Assembly: GCF_010119385.1 (NCBI RefSeq)
Contig: NZ_VFIE01000018.1
Coordinates: 205,909 to 269,908, forward strand
Length of the DNA stretch: 64,000 nt
Source of the DNA: Nesterenkonia haasae
GTDB lineage: Bacteria; Actinomycetota; Actinomycetes; Actinomycetales; Micrococcaceae
Direction of reading: 5' to 3'
Shown: one piece after another, positions 8,108-18,300 of the stretch
Layout of the letters: the number at the start of each line of letters is the position of its first letter
Position numbering within the stretch: the first letter of the stretch is position 1
Notes under the pieces: model-generated
The model's database searches: none
The model's input: only the letters and a program-made list of their open reading frames with translations
What the model was told of the DNA's origin: nothing
Made by a program: the position numbers and the translations under genes

Positions 8108-9417
8108 TCAGCTCTCGGCTGCAGCCCTATTGAGTTCATCCTCGAGCTTCGTGCGCTTGCGCTCCTGAATCTCAGCCAGGCGCTCGGCACGACGGGCCCG
8201 TCTACGCTTGGTGGGCCAGGTGACCAACAAGGCGATGATGCTGAAGATCAGCAGTAGAGCGGCAACCCAGATTCCGGCGTCAATCCAGAACTGCTCCGGG
8301 TAGAGCCTGATCAGCGTGGAATCCGATGGGAAGCTCCAGTTGCCCTGTGGGAAGAACAAATTATGGAACTCGGTGAAGAAGAATTGCCAGTCCACTATTG
8401 CCAACACGGCGATCCCGACCATCAGTCCAATCGTGGCCCACGCCCCGGCGAAGAGACTCCGCGGGCCAAGCCCCCGGGACGCCAGGCACGCAGCAGCAGC
8501 GCCATCAGCAGGGTCAGCAGCAGAAGCCCCACCCCGATAATCATTGCGTACCAGAGCAGGAACTTCACATCCAGCATGTGGGACACTTCCGCGTCCGTGA
8601 ACAGAGGCTCACCCTCCGGCGCCAGCTGCGCAAGGTAATTCGAGTTTGCGGCATTGAGCAGGAAGTCCGTGCCGTAGGAGCCGTAGAGCAGCCGATCGCT
8701 AAGGTCCCAGCCGCCAGGGTCAGCGGGGAACCCGGGTCGCCAGTAGGTGAACATCAGGAACAGTGGACTCGCCACAAGCCGTAGTGCCAACACTATAAAC
8801 AACAGCGGCGTGAAGATGGCGATGAGCACAGTGAAGAATCTCGAGACTCCGCGCTTGTCTTTCTCCACCTCCTCCTGCAGCTCATCCTCGTTCGGAGGCG
8901 CCACGACCTGTTCGCGGCGTGGGGTATCAGCAGGGTGCTCAGGTGAACGCTGGTGACGCGGTGGCACCGGGGAAGCCGGCGACACAGCAGGTGCGGAGGA
9001 CCGTTGTGCTGGCTGCTCCTGCGGCAACGCAGTAGTCGGCTGCTCATCAGCTGCTGCTGGCGCGCTCGCTGTGGCGCTCTCAGCAGCTTCGACCCTGTCT
9101 CCAGACGTAGCAGTGGGTGCCGCGGCTAGCTCATCAGATAATGAACGCGTTTGGGATTGCTCCGACCTCACCGGAGGGACCACTTCGGTCGGCTGGGCAT
9201 CCCGCGCCGACTCGTCCTGGTCTGCGGGCGCAGGCACACCCGCAGCAGGGGCTGCTGAGGTGTGCGCGGCGGCGTCGTCGTTCTGAGGAGTCTCCTCCCC
9301 AAGATGGTCCTCCGGGAAATCTGGTTCTTCCGAGGCAAAGGCACCGTAGTCCAGACCGGACTCGAATGACTTCTCCTCCGAAGTGCTTTCGCGAGGTTCG
9401 TCAGGGTTCTGGCTCAT
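8108..9417 (-). pseudogene. TIGR01906/DUF1461 membrane protein, interrupted by a single-base frameshift
   Basis: Two adjacent frames together make one DUF1461 protein. The first (9417-8422) has about 190 disordered Asp/Glu/Ala/Pro-rich residues, then a membrane helix, the extracytoplasmic family block and HMLDVK. The second (8108-8422) has the expected C-terminal half: LAIVDWQFFFTEFHNLFFPQ and a final helix. Reading back from ATG 8424-8422 in the second frame, SLFAGAWATIGL continues the helix without a stop to the GGGGG run at 8475-8471, where the first frame is lost and ends in an unrelated tail. One base added or lost in that run restores a full protein. The stop and internal ATG overlap as TGATG, so split translation is formally possible. 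ATG 9417 has GGAGAGG upstream. Confidence 0.85.
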
Positions 9418-9515
9418 TATTCGCCTCTCCACGCATTACTGGCCTGACTACACAGTAGGGCCCGGACGATCAACTGTGCCGGAACTCGCGCGGCAAGTTG
9501 CGCAATTATCTCTGG

Positions 9516-10505
9516 TCAGGCGGTGAGTTCGTGGTTTCCAGAGTCATATCGCCCCAGGTCACCGGTGACCCCAGCGGCAGAGGCGCGCGAGCCGAGGACG
9601 AACGTGTAGGTCCAGTACCCGGCGAGAACCGCAACGCCAATGCCGATACGGAGCCAATCTGGCCAGGGTGCGGGCGTGACGAAGCCCTCGACAACGCCGG
9701 AGATGAGCAGCACCAGGCAGAGCCCCAGAGCGACGGTGATGAGCCTGCGGGCCTCCTCTGCTACTGAGGTGAGGCGCTTCTTCTGCCCCGGAGCGATCCA
9801 CGCCCAGAAGATCCTCAATCCCGCCGCCGCGGCGACAAACACCGCAGTGAGCTCCATCAGGCCGTGAGGGAGGATGTTCACCCAGAAATCGGCGGCAGCG
9901 TCCTGTTCGTACATCACACCCGCGGCGATGCCCACGTTAACGCCGTTGACACCCAGGATCCAGACCGGCCAGACGCCCGTAATGCCGAAGGCGACGCACT
10001 GGGCCGCTATCCAGGCGTTATTCGTCCAGACTTGGGAGGCGAAGGCGGAACTTGGGTGTTCGGAGTAGTAGTTGACGAAGTCCTGTTCGGCATACGACTC
10101 TCTGGCTGCCTCTGGCATGATCAAGTCGATTTGGGGGTGGTGGTACACCCACCACCCGGAAGCAGCTCCGAGGCCAACGAACAGTGTCCCAATGATCAGC
10201 GTCAGCCAGCGCAACCGGTAGAAGGCCACCGGCAGTCCCTGGGAGAAGAAGTAGGCGATCGCGACGAAGACGTTCTCGCCGGTGCCCGTCAGCTGCGAGC
10301 GCGCTCGGCCAATTCCTGCTGAGAGTCTGGCCGCTACGGGTGAATCAGGCTCAACGGCCTGAATCATGGACAGGTGGGTGGACGCGCGTTGGTAGAGCAC
10401 GAGCATTTCGTCGGCTTCTGCGGCGGATAGCCGCCGCTTCGACGCGAGGGTATGCAGTCGGTCCCATTGCGGCTTGTGCACGGCAACAAACGCATCGATG
10501 TCCAC
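9516..10505 (-). CDS. Stage II sporulation protein M (SpoIIM/DUF95) family membrane protein
   Basis: Integral membrane protein, 329 aa from GTG 10505. It opens DIDAFVAVHKPQWDRL, the usual N-terminal helical region, followed by membrane helices beginning LRWLTLIIGTLFVGLGAA and the conserved ILGVNGVNVGIAAGVMYE and LPHGLMELTAVF blocks. SpoIIM-like proteins are widespread in non-sporulating Actinobacteria, usually beside RDD proteins as here; the role is unknown. I prefer GTG 10505 over ATG 10547 because a minus-strand TATAGT (10520-10515) sits 9 nt before it, as in a leaderless transcript, and because the longer form would run 17 bp into the divergent RDD gene. Confidence 0.85.
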   Translation of the reverse strand: MDIDAFVAVHKPQWDRLHTLASKRRLSAAEADEMLVLYQRASTHLSMIQAVEPDSPVAARLSAGIGRARSQLTGTGENVFVAIAYFFSQGLPVAFYRLRWLTLIIGTLFVGLGAASGWWVYHHPQIDLIMPEAARESYAEQDFVNYYSEHPSSAFASQVWTNNAWIAAQCVAFGITGVWPVWILGVNGVNVGIAAGVMYEQDAAADFWVNILPHGLMELTAVFVAAAAGLRIFWAWIAPGQKKRLTSVAEEARRLITVALGLCLVLLISGVVEGFVTPAPWPDWLRIGIGVAVLAGYWTYTFVLGSRASAAGVTGDLGRYDSGNHELTA

Positions 10506-10530
10506 GGGTCCCACACTATATGGTTGGAGC

Positions 10531-11343
10531 ATGCGCCACGTGGTCACCGGTGAAGCAGTCGCCCTCGAACTCGCCTCTGTGTCTCTGATTACCCGGGGCG
10601 CGTCTCTGTTGGTTGATCTGGTGATCTATTGGACGGCTCTGGTGCTCGCTTTTGTCGCGCTGGGTTTCACCGGCGCCGGACTGGGAGTCAACGAAGCAGC
10701 CGTAGCGGCCGTAAGCCTCGCCACGGTCATCGGGTTTCTGGTCATCGTCCCAATTGCTGTCGAGACGCTGACACGAGGGCGTTCAGTGGGCAAACTCATC
10801 TTCGGGATCCGCCTCGTGCGCGACGATGGCGGCGGAGTGCGCTTCCGGCATTGTTTGATCCGTGGCCTAGCGGGCTTCGCCGAAATCTATTTGACCCTCG
10901 GGTTGCTTCCGCTGCTTACCGGAGTGTTCACCGAGCGTGGTAAACGTCTGGGAGATGTCATGGCCGGCACCTACGCCATCAGAGCCCGCCACCCGAGCGT
11001 GCGGCCCATGATGCTCCCCGTACCGCCCAATATGGCGGCCTGGGCGCAGATCGCCGACATCGGCCGGGTGCCCGACGACCTCGCCGCCCGCACTTCGCGT
11101 CTGCTGGGCACGGTGCAGGCAGGTGGTCAGAAGGTGGACAGTGAGGCGATTACCGCAGTCGGCGACCGGCTCGCCTCGGAGGTCGTCACATGCGTGGCCC
11201 CGGCGCCCCCCACTACTTCTTCAGTGGAATTCCTATCCGCAGTGATGGCGGAGCGCAGAAACCGCGAGTATCAACGGCTGCGCATCAAGCAGACCCGGGC
11301 TGAGAATCTGCACCGGCGCATTCACACTTTGCCGTACTCGTAG
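10531..11343 (+). CDS. RDD-family membrane protein
   Basis: Membrane protein of 270 aa with the RDD domain in its first 165 residues: VSLITRGASLLVDLVIYW opens helix 1, helix 2 follows, then RSVGKLIFGIRLVRDDGGGVRF and RGKRLGDVMAGTYAI. The C-terminal 110 residues are soluble and basic. Start ATG 10531 has GGAGC just upstream. Only 25 bp separate it from the SpoIIM start, so the two promoters overlap. Its stop is 1 bp from the convergent ahcY stop. Function is not established; RDD proteins include proposed transporters. Confidence 0.85.
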   Translation: MRHVVTGEAVALELASVSLITRGASLLVDLVIYWTALVLAFVALGFTGAGLGVNEAAVAAVSLATVIGFLVIVPIAVETLTRGRSVGKLIFGIRLVRDDGGGVRFRHCLIRGLAGFAEIYLTLGLLPLLTGVFTERGKRLGDVMAGTYAIRARHPSVRPMMLPVPPNMAAWAQIADIGRVPDDLAARTSRLLGTVQAGGQKVDSEAITAVGDRLASEVVTCVAPAPPTTSSVEFLSAVMAERRNREYQRLRIKQTRAENLHRRIHTLPYS

Positions 11344-11344
11344 A

Positions 11345-12817
11345 TCAGTAGCGGTAGTGCTCAGGCTTGTAGGGACCTGCTGCATCGATGCCCAGATACT
11401 CTGCCTGATCCTTAGTCAGCTCAGTAAGCCTGACGCCCAGGGCATCGAGATGCAGTCTGGCGACCTTTTCATCAAGAATCTTGGGCAGGGTGTAGACATC
11501 GGACAGGTACGCCTCAGCGCCCTTGAACCCTTTGTGGGACTTGGCGAAGAGCTCAATCTGGGCAATCGTCTGGTTGGCGAAGCTCGAGCTCATCACGAAC
11601 GACGGGTGGCCCGTCGCATTGCCGAGGTTCAGCAACCGACCTTCTGAGAGGAGGATGATCGAGCTGCCGCTGGGGAATACCCATTCGTGGACCTGAGGCT
11701 TGATCTCCACCTTCTGGATTCCCGGAATTCTGGCGAGTCCGGCCATATCAATTTCGTTGTCGAAGTGCCCGACATTGCCCACAATGGCCTTGTCCCGCAT
11801 CCGCTGCATCTGTTCAGCAGTGATGAGGTCTTTGCCTCCCGTTGTGGTGATGAACAGGTGTGCCTGGTCAACAACGTCGTCAAGCTGAGCCACTTGGTAG
11901 CCATCCATCGCGGCTTGGAGCGCGTTAATCGGATCGATCTCTGTGACGATGACCCGTGCCCCCTGTCCGCGGAGTGCATCGGCGCTACCCTTTCCGACGT
12001 CGCCATAACCGCACACCACTGCGGTCTTACCTCCGAGCAGCACATCTGTGGCTCGCATGATCCCGTCTGGCAGGGAATGCCTGACGCCGTATTTGTTGTC
12101 GAATTTCGACTTGGTGACCGAGTCGTTGACGTTGATGGCCGGGAACAGCAGACGTCCGTCGCGTGCCAACTGGTAGAGCCGGTTGACACCGGTGGTGGTT
12201 TCCTCGGTCACACCCTTAATCGCCGAAGCGATGCCGGTGAACCGGTGAGGGTTCTCGGTCATGCTCTGCCGCAGTGTCTGCAGGATGATTCGGTACTCTT
12301 CTGGGTCATCCTCTTGTGCTGAGGGAATACCGCCTGCGGCCTCGAACTCTGCACCCTTGTGGACCAGCAGCGTGGCATCTCCACCGTCATCGAGAATCAT
12401 GTTTGCCCCGACGGCGGGATCCTCGTCAACCCCTGGCCAGGCAAAGATCTGGGCGGCGGTCCACCAGTACTCTTCGAGAGACTCGTTCTTCCAGGCGAAA
12501 ACCGGGACTCCCTGCAGGTCCTCTGGGGTGCCGTTCGGGCCGACGACTACGGCCGCGGCGGCCTCGTCCTGCGTGGAGAAGATGTTGCATGAGGCCCACC
12601 GAACCTCCGCGCCCAGGACTACCAGAGTTTCAATCAGCACTGCGGTCTGCACGGTCATGTGCAATGACCCCGCAATCCGTGCACCCTTCAAGGGCTGCTC
12701 CTCAGCGAATTCCTCGCGCAGTGCCATCAGGCCTGGCATTTCATGCTCAGCAAGACGGATCTGGTGCCGGCCTGCCTCGTGCAGAGAGATGTCGGCGATT
12801 TTGTAGTCGAAACTCAT
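11345..12817 (-). CDS. ahcY: Adenosylhomocysteinase (S-adenosyl-L-homocysteine hydrolase)
   Basis: Cytosolic NAD-dependent enzyme that reversibly splits S-adenosylhomocysteine into adenosine and homocysteine, clearing the by-product of methylation. At 490 aa it is the long bacterial form. Visible marks: [20 protein letters not shown] at the N-terminus, the Rossmann motif [31 protein letters not shown] and the C-terminal KPEHYRY that contributes to the cofactor pocket. AAGGATC precedes the ATG, which overlaps the Trm112-like stop by 4 bp. No SAH-type riboswitch is recognisable upstream. Confidence 0.97.
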   Translation of the reverse strand: MSFDYKIADISLHEAGRHQIRLAEHEMPGLMALREEFAEEQPLKGARIAGSLHMTVQTAVLIETLVVLGAEVRWASCNIFSTQDEAAAAVVVGPNGTPEDLQGVPVFAWKNESLEEYWWTAAQIFAWPGVDEDPAVGANMILDDGGDATLLVHKGAEFEAAGGIPSAQEDDPEEYRIILQTLRQSMTENPHRFTGIASAIKGVTEETTTGVNRLYQLARDGRLLFPAINVNDSVTKSKFDNKYGVRHSLPDGIMRATDVLLGGKTAVVCGYGDVGKGSADALRGQGARVIVTEIDPINALQAAMDGYQVAQLDDVVDQAHLFITTTGGKDLITAEQMQRMRDKAIVGNVGHFDNEIDMAGLARIPGIQKVEIKPQVHEWVFPSGSSIILLSEGRLLNLGNATGHPSFVMSSSFANQTIAQIELFAKSHKGFKGAEAYLSDVYTLPKILDEKVARLHLDALGVRLTELTKDQAEYLGIDAAGPYKPEHYRY

Positions 12818-12984
12818 GAATAGTGATCCTTCAGCAAAGTTGGGACGCCCTGGTCTATCGGATATCGCCGACTGTCATCACTGACGGCAACCAGCTCCTG
12901 GCCCTCTTGGCGCAAGCGACTGCCAGTCGCCGGGCATCGCAGTATCTGCACAATGGAGGACTCGATCGAGGACGCGCTGGGCAT
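12814..12984 (-). CDS. Trm112-like small zinc-ribbon-type protein
   Basis: Small protein of 56 aa with the Trm112/UPF0434 pattern: [14 protein letters not shown], then [20 protein letters not shown]. Only one Cys of the zinc-binding set is visible. Eukaryotic Trm112 activates methyltransferases; the bacterial role is unclear, but coupling to ahcY (4-bp ATGA overlap), which removes the methyltransferase by-product, fits a methylation-linked job (inference). I chose ATG 12984 with GGAG just upstream; GTG 13005 adds seven residues. Confidence 0.8.
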   Translation of the reverse strand: MPSASSIESSIVQILRCPATGSRLRQEGQELVAVSDDSRRYPIDQGVPTLLKDHYS

Positions 12985-13085
12985 GGGCTCCAGGATACCT
13001 CTCACCCACGGCGGGCGGGTGCTCCTCTTGTCATGTGCCGACGTAATCCTCCGGCGGTCTTCGCCTCAGCTGAGTGCGAGCCTAC

Positions 13086-13460
13086 CTAGTCAGGAAGGAG
13101 CCGGAGGTGCCCTCGGCTCACATTGGAGCTGTTCTCCGGGGCTGACAGTGGGGTCGGAGCCTGCCTCGCAGGCGCGGCCGCAACCGACTCGCGGCGAGGT
13201 TCACGCACAGCATCAGCCAACGCCAAGAGATCGTCCTCGCCGCCCTCCGGCGACGAATAATCCAATCGCAGCAGTTCCCACCCACGGGGTGCGCGCACCG
13301 CATCAGCGTGGGAAGCACACAGGTCATAGGCGTGCGGCTCAGCGTAGACACTGATAGGACCTACGACAACGGTCGAGTCGGCGTAGGAATACGTCAGGGT
13401 CGCCACGGCCGGGGCAGCGCAACTGTGTTTGGTACAACGGCGTTTAGAATCCACGAGCAC
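13086..13460 (-). CDS. DUF3499 family protein
   Basis: Actinobacteria-specific protein of 124 aa. The N-terminal half has the conserved putative metal-binding layout: RRCTKHSC near the start and VYAEPHAYDLCASHADAV further on; the C-terminal half is variable. Equivalent to the family of Rv3258c, which in mycobacteria sits in the same WhiB2-SahH-ManA neighbourhood. Function unknown. A GTG start (13460) follows GGTAGGCTCA. Confidence 0.85.
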   Translation of the reverse strand: MLVDSKRRCTKHSCAAPAVATLTYSYADSTVVVGPISVYAEPHAYDLCASHADAVRAPRGWELLRLDYSSPEGGEDDLLALADAVREPRRESVAAAPARQAPTPLSAPENSSNVSRGHLRLLPD

Positions 13461-13513
13461 TGAGCCTACCCAGCGCGCACCGACATTGCGGGGATTCTGC
13501 TCCTACCCGTGTC

Positions 13514-15349
13514 CTACTGCTCGATGCGCAACGGGACATGCTGGGCACTGGGGCTGATCGGCACTAGGTGAGCGGAGGTGAAGCCCCCGGTCTCATCACG
13601 GGACAAAGCCCCACCGTAGACTTCACCCTCCGTGGAGGCAACCACCACGGCCACAAGATCCTCGAGCCCCGCTGACTGCGCCTGGTCGACGAGTTCGTCG
13701 TAGGTCACCACCGCTGATGCACCAGGGGCAATCTCCTGATGCAAGTCCTCCGTTCGTTCTCCCTGACTGTCGAAGAGACGGTAGGTGACCTGGGCCTGCG
13801 GCTCTGCCTGCGCGGCAAGAAAACGCAGCTCAGTTTCATACCCGGAAGAAAGCACCACCCCGGAACCTGCATCCAGCGGTTCTGCTGCGGTGGACCAACT
13901 GAAATCCGCGATGGGAGCCGTCTCCTCCTCCTGGATCTCCGCGTCGAGTTCTTCGCCGGTGATGGGATCGAACTCTGGCTCACCACCGACTTCAACTGTG
14001 ACAGGCTCTCCGTCTCCCGCGCTGCGTACTGCTGCGAACATCGGGTAGTCGGAATTCAGAACAACATCGTAGGTGCCAGCCGGTAAGCCGTGCAGTCCTG
14101 CTGCCGAGACTCGTCCCGGCTCCAGCGTGAACACTCCCGGGGTCTCCGTTTCCACCTGACCTTCGGGGTCGAAAACCTGAAACTCAACGGTGACTGCATC
14201 TTCGCCTGGGACATAGAACCACATTTGCGGGTCCTCATCGGCCCCGGCAGGCACCCCCAGGGCCGTGTGCTGCTGCTGGGGTCCCGGCAGCGCCGTCAAC
14301 ATCTCCACCCCGAGACCTGTCCCTCCGGAGGACCGGGCAGATTGGAACTGACCGGCCAACGGAGCGCCACTGGCCTGAACATGTACAGCGACCTGGGCGT
14401 CTGACTCAACCAGTGCCGCCAAATTCACGGTGCGCACCGAATTCTGCGGAATAAGCAACGTTGTAGCGCCCAACGCCCCCGTATCGCCCTCTCCATCGTA
14501 AGTCGTTACTTCTGCAGTGGCGTCACGGCTGTGCGGATTCGCAAGAGTCAACAGCGAGTTCGCACCACCACCTGTCTCAGGCCCCAGGAACCATTGACTC
14601 CGGGCCGGCTCTTCGCACATCGCTGCCGTCATGCCTGTCACCAGGCCGGAGTCGGCGCTGTAGGTAAAACCTGCAGCAGTGACTGCGGCGCGGGAGGGGG
14701 AACGTCCCTCCAATGGTTCGACTTCAACCAGGGGCAGGCCCTGCTCAGTGTCGAACTCGCCTGTGGTCAAGGGCCGGTCCACAAGGGGCCCTTCAGTATT
14801 GTCTTCGCGTTCGCCTGCAGACACCAGGGGCTCTGCCTCGCCACGTCCCTCATCATCCAGCGAATACCACTCGGCGGTAGGAAACTCTCCATTGACGGCC
14901 GCGAATACCAGCGCCCGTCCGCTTGTCGTGACCGAGTCGTCCCGGTCGGCGTAGTCCACAACGCCTTGGTCGGAGAGAGAATCCGGCACTCCGGGTACTG
15001 CCGGACACGCCAACCTCTCTGTCACCTCGGGTCCAGCCACCGCGTACGGTTCGAGCACGACTGTGCGCTCCTCGTCGTCTCCAGCTAGTTCCATACTCGC
15101 CGACCCCACTGCAACTGCCACCAGGCTGAGCCCCGCCAGCGCTGCCACGGCTCGCGCGGCTTGTGCTGACCGCGCCGGTCGCCTAGGTGTATCGGGGGAA
15201 GGTTCTGTCTCTTCAACTCCGTGTGGGGACCCCGTCGATCTCGAAGCGGGACGGGCATCCCGGGATTCGGCCATCCGCTGCTCTTTGAGCGCGCGGCGTC
15301 GAGCCTTCTGCTGGGCTTTGATGTACTTCTTAACTTTTCTCGAGGTCAT
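13514..15349 (-). CDS. DUF5719 family secreted/membrane-anchored protein
   Basis: Protein of 611 aa. A basic cytoplasmic N-terminus of about 80 residues (VKKYIKAQQKARRRALKEQR) is followed by one hydrophobic segment at about 87-107 (AVAALAGLSLVAVAVGSASM); the rest is an acidic extracytoplasmic beta-rich region containing repeated adhesion-like blocks. Only the DUF5719 assignment is possible. Its start overlaps the stop of the large glycosyltransferase by 4 bp (ATGA), so it is almost certainly made with it and may work in cell-surface glycan assembly (inference). Confidence 0.82.
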   Translation of the reverse strand: MTSRKVKKYIKAQQKARRRALKEQRMAESRDARPASRSTGSPHGVEETEPSPDTPRRPARSAQAARAVAALAGLSLVAVAVGSASMELAGDDEERTVVLEPYAVAGPEVTERLACPAVPGVPDSLSDQGVVDYADRDDSVTTSGRALVFAAVNGEFPTAEWYSLDDEGRGEAEPLVSAGEREDNTEGPLVDRPLTTGEFDTEQGLPLVEVEPLEGRSPSRAAVTAAGFTYSADSGLVTGMTAAMCEEPARSQWFLGPETGGGANSLLTLANPHSRDATAEVTTYDGEGDTGALGATTLLIPQNSVRTVNLAALVESDAQVAVHVQASGAPLAGQFQSARSSGGTGLGVEMLTALPGPQQQHTALGVPAGADEDPQMWFYVPGEDAVTVEFQVFDPEGQVETETPGVFTLEPGRVSAAGLHGLPAGTYDVVLNSDYPMFAAVRSAGDGEPVTVEVGGEPEFDPITGEELDAEIQEEETAPIADFSWSTAAEPLDAGSGVVLSSGYETELRFLAAQAEPQAQVTYRLFDSQGERTEDLHQEIAPGASAVVTYDELVDQAQSAGLEDLVAVVVASTEGEVYGGALSRDETGGFTSAHLVPISPSAQHVPLRIEQ

Positions 15350-18300
15350 ATCGCCCCCTCGGTTCGATACCTCAGGCGCTCATCGGAGACCACGGGCAGA
15401 ATCCTCCAACTGCGGGGCAGAGGCAGCGCGATGAGCAGGAATATCAGCAGCAGCGCTCCCGTCGAGATGAGAATCGGATACTGGAATTGGGAACTGTGGC
15501 TCAGCGTCAGATTGCCCTGAGGGTCGTCGGCGAAACTCTCCGGGAGGTGGAACTGTCGGATCCAGCCGACGTCTTCCGGATCCACTCCTAGACTGTCGGC
15601 TGTCACCGGCCGCAGTCTCTCTCCGTCTAGCGAGGCCTGCCAGCCGGATGCTCTCTCTGCGGCGATCTGTACGTAGTAGTCGGTGCCTTGGATGACTTCA
15701 AGGTCTCCGCCTTCGGGCTGCTGAACCGCGGAGAGATCCACGTCGATCCGGTGGTGTTCGCTGGGCAGCAGAGCAACCTGCTCACCGTCGGCAGCAACGA
15801 TCCGGGCCCAGGCTGCGGGTGCTCCGACTACTTCTTCTGTGGCAGCGAGCTCGTCAGATAGCCCCGAGTCTATCCGCCACAGCGCACCGTACTCGGTCTC
15901 ACCGACCGATGTCAGTCCACCAGAGGTGTCAGCGGCCTCCCGCAGAGCTGTGCCTTCTGTGACCAGCACATAGCCGATGCCAAGCTCAAAGGCCATCTCT
16001 GCGATGCCCTCAGAACCGGGTACGACGACGCCGGCAACCAAGTCCGCCAGCCGCTGTTCGGACTCACTGAGCTCCCCTGGAACGCTGTCCCCAGCCCCGA
16101 ACGATGAGGCCTCGATGGTCGCGGATGCCCACACGGGAAGGTGCTGCCCGGCGGCAGCGCTGCGGTGTTTATCCAGAGCTTCACCGCCGCGAGAGCGGAT
16201 CTCAGCGGTCACGCCCTCATGCGAAGACGAGAGCACCAATGTTCGGCTGGCCGCTGGCCCCATGCCCAGGTCTGCAGCGGTGGCGGGCAACGTCCGGACG
16301 GTACCAGGTCGGATGAGGACTTGTTCGTCGTTGACTGCCGTAATCGTCTTGTCCGAGAGTTCGGTGGCCGGCATCAGTCGCGGCGCAGCCCAGAACACAC
16401 CGGCCGCGAAGATCGCCAACACCAACAGGGTTGATGCCACGGGGCTGAAGACCCCGCCCAAAGCAGAGGAGGAACGGTGGGTCGCTTGAAGGCCGCTGAT
16501 TGCTGCAGCGACCAAGCACAGGGCCAGTGCCGAAACCACAGGTCCGGTGTAGGCTCCCACGACTTCGCCGCCCACCGTACCGGCCGCTAGTCGACTCACC
16601 AGTGCGGAGTATCCCACCAAGCCAAGTGCTATCAGCCCACAGGTGATCACCAGAGCTCGGCGACCCGCTGCCAACATCGCCAGCAATGCGATGACCAGAA
16701 GTGGCGCGCCGATCAGAAGCGCCAGTCGCAATGCCCAAAAGTCAGCGCCGAGCACCTCCGGCAGCCACACGAGGCCCCCCGAATTCGTGGCTCCTGGAAG
16801 CCCAGCCACGGGGTCGAAGGCCTGTGAAAATCCCAGCAGCTGCTGCCACACCGGAGCGGAGGCACCTGCCTCTGCGCCTGTCAGGGTCCGGCCTGGCTCC
16901 GAGACCAATACGGCGATCACGCTGGACCCGCGGTCCAGCGCAGAGATCAGCATCGGCGAGAATATCGCCAGTGCAGGAATCGGCAGCAGCCAGAGCACGC
17001 GTCCCTGCCCGCGCAGCAGCAACGCGGCGATCACGCAGCAGAGCACGGCCGGTATCAGCAAGACAGGAGCGGCAGACGTCACCACTGCCAAGAGAAGGGC
17101 TGCTCCTGCAGCAGTCTCCCATCCTGCGGTCAGGCGCAGAGCAGCCACACGGCCTGTATTGTCCCGCCGCCGACCGTGGGCGCGGACCGCTCGAACAGTG
17201 GTGAGGACAAGCACGGGAAGGAGAATATGCGCCATCACGGCACCAACTCTGCCCTGGCCCGTTGCTGCCTGCAGCGCTGGAAGAAGCGCCCAGACCAGCG
17301 CAGTGATCACTCTGTGGAAGGACGCGGAGCTCCAAAGTCCCGCCGCCCACCAGGCCGTAAGAGCGCTTAGTGGCGCTGCGAGGATCACTACCCACAGCAG
17401 CAATGCTGAGGCGTGACCGACACTCACCGCTGACAGAATGAGCAGTACCAGGTTGAAGGGGTCAGCAGCAGCACGTTCGCCCAACGAGTCTGCTACTAAG
17501 AACGACAGACTATGGGCCCATACCTCATTGATTGATGCGGAAACCGGCACCGCGGCGCCTCCGCCCAATGCCCCTGCCAGGAGCAGCTCCCTGAACCCGA
17601 CCAACGACACACCAGTCAGTGCTGTCAGCAGGAGAAATAACCCTAAACGGTCCCCCGACCCTCGGGCCGGTAGCTGATCGAATTCACCGTCACCCGAGCC
17701 GATTTCCAGCAGAGCCCGCTCATCCCCCGGCGCTCCACTGACCGCTGCAGTGTGCTCGCCACTGACGCCAACTGTCTCAGCGGTGGTGTCTCGGCGACGC
17801 TGGTCACGCAGTTGGGCCCCGTCGAGTCGGTTCTCACGTACAGCTTGTTTACCTCTCGCCAGCACTTCTTTGCCGGAGTCGCCTGACCTCTCGGGTCGGG
17901 AAAGGGCCGCTCTGCGCCCGGCAGCGCGGTGGCGGCGAAGTCGAGCTATGGCGGCCCAGTTCATCAGGGCGCCGGCTGAGCTGCCGAACTGGGAAAGCCC
18001 GGCATCGGGGGCCTTGCAGACCAGGAGAGCGACGAGGCGGCCTCCGGCTGCGAGCCACAAACCCAACCACAGAAGCGGCAGCAGGGCAGGGTGCGCCTGG
18101 CTCAGCCGGACCCGAATCTGGCTGCTCCGCTGGGCTGCGGGAAGCAGGAGGCTGCCTGCCAGCCGGTGCACCATCTCTCGCTGGGGTGGTTCGACTCGGC
18201 GGACTGCCGCGCGGGACTCCAGGACAGCGCGAGAGCCTATTTCGCGGGCGCGGGCGCAGAATTCGGCAGCTGCGTAATCCGCCTCCAACTCTGGACTGAA

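Noticed and set aside
12818-13085. Possible SAH or SAM riboswitch upstream of ahcY
   Set aside because: ahcY is translationally coupled to the Trm112-like gene and I could not trace a matching conserved core in the sequence.
16643-17416. Long open frame on the plus strand opposite the large glycosyltransferase gene
   Set aside because: Low-complexity Arg/Ala/Ser/Pro-rich translation typical of antisense frames in G+C-rich genes; the minus strand has clear family matches.
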